Below are positions 1-5,269 of a DNA stretch of 5,269 nucleotides, piece after piece (the stretch's first letter is position 1; every line of letters begins with the position of its first letter). The position numbers and the translations under genes were made by a program. The notes under the pieces were generated by a model, which was not told the DNA's origin, searched no databases, and saw nothing but the letters and a program-made list of their open reading frames with translations. This DNA is from Clostridiales bacterium (lineage in GTDB: Bacteria; Bacillota_A; Clostridia; Saccharofermentanales; Saccharofermentanaceae), in assembly GCA_017649745.1 (NCBI GenBank), contig JAGCGE010000280.1, positions 1-5,269 on the forward strand, in the 5' to 3' direction.

Positions 1-2100
1 AACTACAAGAATCTTGTAGACAGCTACGTAAAGGTAGAAGACTGGAGAGTTAAGGAGAATTCTACCGTTACATATTCTGTCGGAGGACTCATTCTTTCAA
101 ACTCCGGTGCGGTAACAGCCAACTACTGGCTTTCTGAGATCTATGACGAAGAGATAGCTGAAGCACATCGTAATGCCGATATCCACATCCACGATCTTTC
201 AATGCTCACAGGATACTGTGCAGGATGGTCTTTAAAGCAGCTCATCCAGGAAGGCTTGGGCGGCATCGTAGGCAAGATCACATCTGCTCCTGCAAAGCAC
301 CTCTCCACACTTTGCAACCAGATGGTTAACTTCCTCGGCATCATGCAGAACGAGTGGGCAGGCGCTCAGGCTTTCTCCTCTTTCGATACATACTTAGCAC
401 CTTTCGTTAAGATCGATAACCTCTCATATAAGCAGGTAAAGCAGGACATCCAGTCCTTCATCTATGGCGTTAACACACCTTCCAGATGGGGTACACAGAG
501 CCCGTTCACAAACATCACTCTCGACTGGACAGTTCCGAACGACCTCGCTGAGCAGAATTGTATCGTAGGCGGCAAGGAAGTCGACTTCAAGTACAAGGAT
601 TGTAAGGCTGAGATGGACATGGTTAACCGTGCTTTCATCGAGATCATGATCGAAGGCGACGCTAACGGCCGTGGCTTCCAGTATCCTATCCCTACATACT
701 CCATCACCAGAGATTTCGACTGGTCTGAGACAGAGAACAACAAGCTCCTCTTCGAGATGGCTGCAAAGTACGGTATTCCTTACTTCTCCAACTACATCAA
801 CTCCGACATGGAACCTTCCGATGTACGTTCTATGTGCTGCCGCTTAAGACTTGACCTTCGTGAGCTCCGTAAGAAGTCCGGTGGTTTCTTCGGTTCAGGC
901 GAATCCACAGGTTCTGTCGGCGTTGTTACTATCAACATCCCGAGAATCGCTTATCTCGCAGCAGATGAGAAAGACTTTTACAACAGACTTGACCACCTCA
1001 TGGATATCGCTGCAAGATCTCTCAAGATCAAGAGAAACACGATCACAAAGCTTCTCGACGAGGGTCTCTATCCTTACACAAGACACTATCTCGGAACATT
1101 CAATAACCACTTCTCCACAATCGGTCTTGTCGGCATGAACGAAGCAGGCCTCAACGCAAAGTGGATCAGAAAGGATCTCACTCACGAAGAGACACAGGCA
1201 TTCGCAGCTGACGTTCTCAATCACATGAGAAACAAGCTCTCCGAATATCAGGAGAAGTACGGCGACCTCTATAATCTTGAGGCTACACCTGCAGAGTCTA
1301 CAGCTTTCCGTCTTGCTAAGCACGACAAGGCTAGATATCCCGACATCATCACAGCAAACGATGCTTCCGGCGTATTCTATTACACCAACAGCTCACACCT
1401 TCCTGTCGGCTACACATCAGATATCTTCGATGCTCTTGATGTTCAGGATAATCTCCAGACTCTCTACACATCAGGTACGGTATTCCACGCATTCTTAGGC
1501 GAGCGTCTCCCTGACTGGAAGGCTGCTGCATCTCTCGTAAGAAAGATCGCCGAGAACTACAGACTGCCTTACTACACAATGTCTCCTACATACTCCATCT
1601 GCTCCGTTCACGGATACCTCCCCGGCGAAGTAAAAGCTTGCCCTGAGTGCGGCGGCCCGACCGAAACATACAGCCGTATCACAGGTTACTATCGTCCTGT
1701 TAAGAACTGGAACGACGGTAAGCTCCAGGAGTTCAAGGACAGAAAGACATACAACACATGCGAGTCTTCAATGAAGCCCAGAACAGCTACTGTTACGATC
1801 AGCAAGGCTGAGGAGAAGGAACTTCCCGAGCTCAAGCCCGCACCTGACGCAGTAGGCACAAAGCCGATGCTCTTCACAACACACACATGCGCTAAGTGCA
1901 AGGCAGTAAAGGCTATGTTCGACGAGCAGAGATTCGACTATGAACTCATCTATGCTGATGATGATGCAGAGCTCGCAAAGCAGTTCGACATCGTTAACGT
2001 TCCTGTCCTCATCATCCCTGATGGCGACGGCGTAAGAAAGTACACCGATGTAGGACCTATCAGACAGTATGTCAACGAGTGCAAAGGTATTAAGTCTTAA
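1..2100 (+). CDS. nrdD: Anaerobic (class III) ribonucleoside-triphosphate reductase with C-terminal glutaredoxin-like domain, 5'-partial
   Basis: The enzyme reduces ribonucleoside triphosphates to deoxy forms under anoxia in the cytoplasm, using a glycyl radical installed by the radical-SAM activase NrdG. Numbering from the first codon in the window, 699 residues are visible. They show an N-terminal NENSTVTYS-like stretch (19-26), the GYCAGWSL motif with Cys73, and the finger-loop motif MCCRLRLD (Cys279/Cys280), followed by GSVGVVTINIPR. A zinc knuckle (Cys534, His537, Cys547, Cys550) precedes the glycyl-radical segment RITGYYRPV with Gly562. A redoxin domain follows at about 620-699. The reading frame is open from base 1 with family-like sequence upstream of the first in-frame ATG (202), so that ATG is internal; the real start and any ATP-cone lie to the left. 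From memory of the family, MCCR in place of the MGCR of formate-using enzymes, and the RxxGYxRPV radical loop, place it in the redoxin-dependent subtype. Strong preference for AAC, TTC, ATC and CTC codons suggests high expression. A terminator follows the stop closely. Confidence 0.96.
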   Translation, partial: NYKNLVDSYVKVEDWRVKENSTVTYSVGGLILSNSGAVTANYWLSEIYDEEIAEAHRNADIHIHDLSMLTGYCAGWSLKQLIQEGLGGIVGKITSAPAKHLSTLCNQMVNFLGIMQNEWAGAQAFSSFDTYLAPFVKIDNLSYKQVKQDIQSFIYGVNTPSRWGTQSPFTNITLDWTVPNDLAEQNCIVGGKEVDFKYKDCKAEMDMVNRAFIEIMIEGDANGRGFQYPIPTYSITRDFDWSETENNKLLFEMAAKYGIPYFSNYINSDMEPSDVRSMCCRLRLDLRELRKKSGGFFGSGESTGSVGVVTINIPRIAYLAADEKDFYNRLDHLMDIAARSLKIKRNTITKLLDEGLYPYTRHYLGTFNNHFSTIGLVGMNEAGLNAKWIRKDLTHEETQAFAADVLNHMRNKLSEYQEKYGDLYNLEATPAESTAFRLAKHDKARYPDIITANDASGVFYYTNSSHLPVGYTSDIFDALDVQDNLQTLYTSGTVFHAFLGERLPDWKAAASLVRKIAENYRLPYYTMSPTYSICSVHGYLPGEVKACPECGGPTETYSRITGYYRPVKNWNDGKLQEFKDRKTYNTCESSMKPRTATVTISKAEEKELPELKPAPDAVGTKPMLFTTHTCAKCKAVKAMFDEQRFDYELIYADDDAELAKQFDIVNVPVLIIPDGDGVRKYTDVGPIRQYVNECKGIKS
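1855..2097 (+). other. Glutaredoxin/NrdH-like redox domain fused to the C-terminus of NrdD
   Basis: Residues about 619-699 of the reductase form a compact thioredoxin-fold segment. It begins with a beta strand (KPMLFTT), then the redox site CAKC (Cys630 and Cys633, bases 1888-1899) followed by a helix. A second strand follows (FDYELIYADD), then the cis-proline segment NVPVLII (Pro668), and a C-terminal strand and helix (VRKYTDVGPIRQYVNE). Its length of about 80 residues matches free glutaredoxin or NrdH proteins. It is joined to the catalytic part by a linker at about 592-618 rich in Glu, Lys, Pro and Ala. In known redoxin-dependent class III enzymes, a separate thioredoxin or NrdH re-reduces the active-site disulfide. 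Here that donor is apparently carried in cis. Its own reductant cannot be read from this window. Confidence 0.88.
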
Positions 2101-2123
2101 GGACTAGGTGATATAAGTAAGCG

Positions 2124-2161
2124 AAAAACTCCCGCAGTGATCAGTTGCTGCGGGAGTTTTT
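2124..2161 (+). terminator. Rho-independent terminator after nrdD
   Basis: A perfect 14-bp inverted repeat (2124-2137 with 2148-2161) has the core CTCCCGCAG / CTGCGGGAG and a 10-base loop. The 3' arm ends in five T and continues into TATTATTTTA. It begins 23 bases after the nrdD stop, so it should end nrdD transcription and isolate it from the next gene. The A-run on the 5' side could give weak termination in the other direction, but no convergent gene is visible. Confidence 0.93.
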
Positions 2162-2224
2162 ATTATTTTAATATCGATAAATTAAGTACAGTAAATAACG
2201 AAGTCACACTTTTTTATCGAGTTT

Positions 2225-2255
2225 TTCACCATTTGTCTAAAATCCTTGATATAAT
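2225..2255 (+). promoter_or_regulatory. Probable extended -10 promoter for the surface-protein gene
   Basis: A perfect TATAAT at 2250-2255 is preceded by TG one base upstream (2247-2248), giving the extended -10 form TGATATAAT. The best -35 candidate is TTCACC at 2225-2230, with a long 19-base spacer. The weak -35 is tolerable in an extended -10 promoter. Transcription would start near 2262, giving a leader of about 40 bases. The run of T just upstream (2210-2226) could act as an UP-like element. Position after the nrdD terminator and before a new gene supports the call. Confidence 0.6.
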
Positions 2256-2290
2256 TATTGTGAATTATTATTTGCAATCTTTATGAAAGT

Positions 2291-2296
2291 AGGTGG
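2291..2296 (+). promoter_or_regulatory. Ribosome binding site of the surface-protein gene
   Basis: AGGTGG lies six bases upstream of the ATG at 2303, a good match to the Shine-Dalgarno consensus at a suitable distance. It fixes that ATG as the start. The next frame-matched Met (residue 20) lies inside the signal-peptide hydrophobic core and would destroy it. Confidence 0.8.
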
Positions 2297-2302
2297 CCAA
2301 CT

Positions 2303-2401
2303 ATGAGTAATACTTCAAAGATTTCGCGCAGCCTTATTGCTGCATTGATTACAGTTTGCATGCTCCTGTCATGCATTCCATTTACCAGGACGGTAAGAGC
2401 T
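2303..2401 (+). other. N-terminal signal peptide (residues 1-33)
   Basis: The first residues carry Lys6 and Arg9, followed by a hydrophobic core (SLIAALITVCMLLS) and a small-residue cleavage motif V-R-A before Asp34. This is a Sec-type signal peptide of the style common in Clostridia, where a CMLLS core is followed by a -A-x-A-like site. Cys24 in LLSC partly resembles a lipobox, so lipoprotein processing is a weaker alternative. Either way the protein is exported. Confidence 0.85.
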
Positions 2402-5269
2402 GATTCCGGTGAAACATTTTATTTATATGTAAAGGTCGAACTAACGGAATCCGGAACGGAAACCGTTACAGATGCTTATTATGCCGACAGCTACACTGCA
2501 CCTGAAGACGGTTTTTTCTTTTTGTGTGCGGTTTATTCGGGTTACCAGAATCTAACTGTCCCGGGTGATTATACGTCTTGCCTGAATGGTTCTACAGCAT
2601 CCTTTAATGGCGAGTATGACTCATTCAGTGATTACCTTTTGTTAGACAGTACTTTGCGTTTTACTGATATAACGGTGAAATCCAGACAAGGTACTGGTCT
2701 TTTTGGCTATGGTGATAATGTAGTTGGCTGGGCTAACGACATGCTCGATCACGTTAATGATACCTATATCTATTTGGTCGATGATCAGCAGTCATTTAGT
2801 TTAAAGACTCCTGGTAATGGCGAGGGAAATGTTTTCGAGACAGATGACCTTACTGTAAAAGGATCATTTTCGATAGCGAATAACCAAATAAAATCTGATA
2901 AGCCTAACGTTCTGCGAATTGTAAAGGGGCAGGATAAAGACGGAAGTTTGATCGCAGGCTCCGGCAGCATAACAGGATCCGGAAATGCGCGCCTGGAAAT
3001 TGGCGATCATGTTTTGGTAAAAGGTGGTCTGAAGCTCTTTAAAGCAGACGGCACACCTGCCTATGACTTTGAAAATGAAACGGGTTTCTATTATCACACA
3101 GACGGAACGAAGGGCTTCATTTATGATGCAACCTTAGGCGGCTGGAAGCTTGATGAAGGCGGAAATGGCGGTGGAGAAGATCCGGTTGTTTACGACGACC
3201 CTGTAGGCGGCGACAATGTCTACTTTATCTTTATCGACAATGATAAGCTGGGCGAACTTGAACAGCACCAGGGTGATGAGAATTACAACCCCAATTTCAA
3301 GGAAAGCGATTTTAAGATCGTTGCCAATACTTTTGCTCCTCAGGATGGATATTCCTGGTACGCACTCTTCTTAAATGGCGTGACAGGTTATGACATTACA
3401 ACCAAGAACACTCCTCTTAAGGAAGGCAGAGTAAAGATCTTAGCTAATAACTCTCTTGTAATCGCAGGTGAGTGTTATGGCGCGGCTTTCGAGCTCTATG
3501 GCCAAAACAGTAGAATAGAATTTACCGGGACAACTGTAACTACCGGTAATAACGAGGTTTACACCGGTGGCTTTACGGAAGCTATGCCAATAGTTAATTT
3601 TGTAAGCGGTTTGGATCTTGCAGGATCTTATCTTTATACCTTTACAAGCGACAGGACTATTGAGACTGATGCTTATATGGGTCAGGTGCTTATTAACTCC
3701 GGCGTTAAACTGACTATAGGCAATAATTCCTCGACACCTAATACTGAATCAGCAGTTGTTTGGGCTGATGTGATAACTGTTAAAGGAACACTTGAGATCG
3801 TTCACCGTGAACCGGGCGAAAATATCTGGCCTAACGAACTTCATATTGTCCCGGACGGTGCATTGCACATTGAAGATGGCGGAAGCTTGATCGGTGGCAG
3901 CAATTCTATTCTTGCATTAGAACGCGGTGCATCGATCAGCGGATTTACCGTGTATGCTGAAGATGGTACAACTGTATTAGGTTCTTCCTCACAGAACCTG
4001 GAGCAGTCTGAGGCTTTCGTTAATTCAAACGGCAAGTGGGTACGTACTGATTTTGGCGGACCTAACAATGACTTTGAAGGCCTTCAGGTCAGATATGACG
4101 ATCATGTCATCGATAAAGTCGAATACTCAACAGATGGAGTAAATTACTCTGACCTGCCTGAGCGAAATGTATTCGGCAAAGACGATATTCCCAATGTTAT
4201 TTATTTCAAAGTTTCACCTAAATCAGGAGAAGAAGAAAGAGAATTTGAGATGGGTTACATTGACGGTCCTGATTTCGAAACAGACGAAAGGGACTGGCAG
4301 TGGACATTTGAAAACGCACATATCATATCCGGTAAGATTATATTTGCAGTCGAAAAAACAACAATTACCAAAGATCAGTTTATAGTTGATTTCCATACCA
4401 AGGGCGGCGGATTCAACGAAAACTACGAGGGAATCGAAGTCAGATTTGACGGCGGCAGAATCGCCGGCGTTCAGTATTCTGTTGATAATGGAACTTTCAA
4501 GGATGTTCCTGAGGACCATATTATTCCTAAAGATACAGTAGACAGCTGCACTACAAGCATCAGATTCAAGGTTACTCCTAAGCAAGGCGAAGAAAACAGA
4601 AATTATGTCCTTGATTATGTGGATGGTCCTGATTACAGTGTCGGTGATGAGACATGGGTAAGAGAACGCGTTGAGCACGACAATGGTGAAAACTATATTT
4701 TCACGATCAATAAGACAGCTATTACCAAGAATCAGTTTGTCGTTGATATTTTTGCGGATGATGGCGGAAATCCCCCTCAGCCTCAAGACGGCATGCAGGT
4801 TAACTATGACAACAATGACATCATAGTAAACAGCTACTATTTTGATAATGACAGCGAGCACCCTGTTTCATTAAACAATTTCTTCATTCCTAAGGAAGAT
4901 CTGGCAGGTCATTCGTCTGTTACTTTCCTTTATACACTTAATGGTATTAAGGCAGTAGATCCGTCAAGAATGCTGCAGGACAACAGCAACCAAGATTTCA
5001 CGATCTCTGATATCGGTAAGACATCGCTTAAGGTTACTAAGAACGGTGACAATTGGCCGGATTATTGCGAAGTGAATTTTGCTACCGGCGACAATGTATT
5101 CCACGTTACAGTTCAGAATGCTCCGGAACAGCCCGAGTATGGTGTATTCTCCTCCAATGATGCGGTAACTCAGAAGCAGGAGAACGGCAACTGCGATTTC
5201 AGTTTCAACCTTGATAATGTAGGAACGGATACATTTACAATCACTCCCAAGGAAGGTTATGTAATCTGG
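2303..5269 (+). CDS. Large exported multi-module repeat protein, probably cell-surface, 3'-partial
   Basis: I do not recognise the family. The frame is open for 989 codons without a stop and leaves the window at 5269, so the C-terminus and any anchor (LPXTG, membrane helix or dockerin) are not seen. Layout: signal peptide 1-33; module I about 37-287; a Gly/Asp-rich linker (GGNGGGEDPVV) about 286-296; module II about 304-586, homologous to module I; then three diverged repeats starting at residues 592, 709 and 829, and a further stretch (930-989) ending in FTITPKEGYVIW, a style common in Firmicute surface-repeat proteins. The mature part is acidic, rich in Asp, Gly, Asn, Thr and aromatics, with alternating polar/hydrophobic beta-strand patterns and no further membrane segment. 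No catalytic motif is apparent. Adhesion, glycan binding or a cell-envelope structural role is an inference from architecture alone. The gene has its own promoter and ribosome binding site. Codon use is less biased than in nrdD (more AAT, GAT, TTT), fitting lower expression. Confidence 0.9.
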   Translation, partial: MSNTSKISRSLIAALITVCMLLSCIPFTRTVRADSGETFYLYVKVELTESGTETVTDAYYADSYTAPEDGFFFLCAVYSGYQNLTVPGDYTSCLNGSTASFNGEYDSFSDYLLLDSTLRFTDITVKSRQGTGLFGYGDNVVGWANDMLDHVNDTYIYLVDDQQSFSLKTPGNGEGNVFETDDLTVKGSFSIANNQIKSDKPNVLRIVKGQDKDGSLIAGSGSITGSGNARLEIGDHVLVKGGLKLFKADGTPAYDFENETGFYYHTDGTKGFIYDATLGGWKLDEGGNGGGEDPVVYDDPVGGDNVYFIFIDNDKLGELEQHQGDENYNPNFKESDFKIVANTFAPQDGYSWYALFLNGVTGYDITTKNTPLKEGRVKILANNSLVIAGECYGAAFELYGQNSRIEFTGTTVTTGNNEVYTGGFTEAMPIVNFVSGLDLAGSYLYTFTSDRTIETDAYMGQVLINSGVKLTIGNNSSTPNTESAVVWADVITVKGTLEIVHREPGENIWPNELHIVPDGALHIEDGGSLIGGSNSILALERGASISGFTVYAEDGTTVLGSSSQNLEQSEAFVNSNGKWVRTDFGGPNNDFEGLQVRYDDHVIDKVEYSTDGVNYSDLPERNVFGKDDIPNVIYFKVSPKSGEEEREFEMGYIDGPDFETDERDWQWTFENAHIISGKIIFAVEKTTITKDQFIVDFHTKGGGFNENYEGIEVRFDGGRIAGVQYSVDNGTFKDVPEDHIIPKDTVDSCTTSIRFKVTPKQGEENRNYVLDYVDGPDYSVGDETWVRERVEHDNGENYIFTINKTAITKNQFVVDIFADDGGNPPQPQDGMQVNYDNNDIIVNSYYFDNDSEHPVSLNNFFIPKEDLAGHSSVTFLYTLNGIKAVDPSRMLQDNSNQDFTISDIGKTSLKVTKNGDNWPDYCEVNFATGDNVFHVTVQNAPEQPEYGVFSSNDAVTQKQENGNCDFSFNLDNVGTDTFTITPKEGYVIW
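2411..3163 (+). repeat. Module I of a diverged two-copy module (residues about 37-287)
   Basis: The segment opens with a strand TFYLYVKV, has APEDG at 66-70, then LTVKGSFSI around 183-191, a GSLIAGSGSI run, and closes with GGWKLDEGG (Trp281). The same landmarks in the same order occur in module II: VYFIFID, APQDG, ITVKGTLEI, GSLIGGSNSI and GKWVRTDFGG. The second half has short alternating-hydrophobic strands with Gly turns (LRIVKG, ARLEIGD, VLVKGG), which looks like a beta-solenoid. Boundaries are approximate and the fold is an inference. Confidence 0.65.
3212..4060 (+). repeat. Module II of the two-copy module (residues about 304-586)
   Basis: This is the second, longer copy. APQDG lies at 345-349, TVKG at 492-495 and the closing Trp at 579, while the equivalents in module I are 66-70, 184-187 and 281. 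The extra length sits mostly between APQDG and TVKG, where Gly/Asn-rich strands (VKILANNSLVIAGE, IEFTGTTVTTGNN) occur. The run ELHIVPDGALHIEDGGSL is typical of stacked beta-solenoid rungs. The two copies are too diverged for recent duplication. Confidence 0.65.
4076..4402 (+). repeat. C-terminal repeat A (residues about 592-700)
   Basis: First copy of a module with a 117-120 residue period. Landmarks: EGLQVRYD at the start, VEYSTDG, FKVSPKSGEE, DGPDF at 654, and the end TTITKDQFIVDF. Repeat B carries matching segments: EGIEVRFD, VQYSVDN, FKVTPKQGEE, DGPDY at 774 and TAITKNQFVVDI. The strand-rich pattern suggests a beta-sandwich domain of unknown family. Confidence 0.8.
4427..4756 (+). repeat. 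C-terminal repeat B (residues about 709-818)
   Basis: Second and closest match to repeat A, offset by 117 residues at the start and 119-120 in the second half. It contains an IPKD segment before the central strand that is shared with repeat C (IPKE). The nucleotide sequences of A and B differ at many positions, so this is an old duplication kept at protein level. Confidence 0.8.
4787..5089 (+). repeat. C-terminal repeat C, strongly diverged (residues about 829-929)
   Basis: Begins DGMQVNYD, aligned to EGIEVRFD of repeat B, then has IPKEDLAGHSSVTF aligned to IPKDTVDSCTTSIRF, and ends TSLKVTKNGDNWPDYCEVNF, aligned to the ITKNQFVVD end of B. It lacks the GPDY/F motif and the PKxGEE segment and is about ten residues shorter. 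A Pro-rich link (GNPPQPQ) separates it from B. Homology is likely but weaker. Confidence 0.55.

Noticed and set aside
202..204. ATG at 202 as the start of nrdD
   Set aside because: Conserved NrdD sequence continues in frame upstream to base 1, including NENSTVTYS and IHIHDL, so this Met is internal.
895..1323. Antisense open frame of 142 codons within nrdD
   Set aside because: nrdD is securely coding here on the + strand with conserved motifs; the complement frame is a by-product of its biased codons.
2174..2220. Eight-base inverted repeat TCGATAAA / TTTATCGA upstream of the promoter
   Set aside because: The arms are short, AT-rich and 31 bases apart; this is expected by chance in such a stretch and cannot be called an operator.
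2233..2261. Alternative promoter TTGTCT - 17 bases - TATTGT
   Set aside because: Both hexamers match the consensus poorly compared with the overlapping extended -10 TGATATAAT.
2283..2306. Seven-codon frame ATG...TGA whose stop overlaps the start of the surface-protein gene (ATGA)
   Set aside because: It has no Shine-Dalgarno sequence of its own and it contains the ribosome binding site of the next gene; a chance overlap is more likely than a translated leader.
4223..4861. Antisense open frame of 212 codons, Ile/Val rich
   Set aside because: It lies wholly opposite the repeat region of the sense gene, and its hydrophobic composition is what the complement of Asp/Asn-rich codons produces. No ribosome binding site or recognisable domain supports it.

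Overview
The window reads as chromosomal DNA from an obligately anaerobic, moderate-GC Firmicute, probably a gut or rumen-type Clostridium relative. This is inferred from the class III (oxygen-sensitive) ribonucleotide reductase, the Gram-positive style signal peptide, the strong Shine-Dalgarno sequence and the codon use. Species cannot be named from the sequence. Two genes fill it, both on the + strand and both cut by a window edge.

Region 1 (1-2100) is the 3' part of nrdD, the anaerobic ribonucleoside-triphosphate reductase. It is open at the left edge, so the true start and any ATP-cone lie outside. The 699 visible residues hold the N-terminal active-site Cys motif, the finger-loop MCCR motif, a zinc knuckle, the glycyl-radical Gly and, unusually, a C-terminal glutaredoxin/NrdH-like domain with a CAKC redox site. 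These features fit the redoxin-dependent subtype of class III RNR rather than the formate-dependent E. coli/T4 type, with the electron donor apparently fused to the enzyme.

Region 2 (2101-2302) is a 202-base intergenic stretch. It holds a near-perfect intrinsic terminator just after nrdD, then an AT-rich stretch with an extended -10 promoter and a ribosome binding site for the next gene. The nrdG activase gene does not follow nrdD directly.

Region 3 (2303-5269) is one uninterrupted reading frame of 989 codons running off the right edge. It encodes a large exported, probably surface-associated, modular protein: a signal peptide, two diverged copies of a roughly 250-285-residue module, then at least three diverged copies of a roughly 117-120-residue module. 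The product matches no family I can name. The modular architecture suggests adhesion or glycan binding, but no catalytic motif is visible. The two genes look functionally unrelated and are separated by the terminator and a new promoter. I saw no CRISPR array, tRNA, rRNA, insertion sequence or attachment site.
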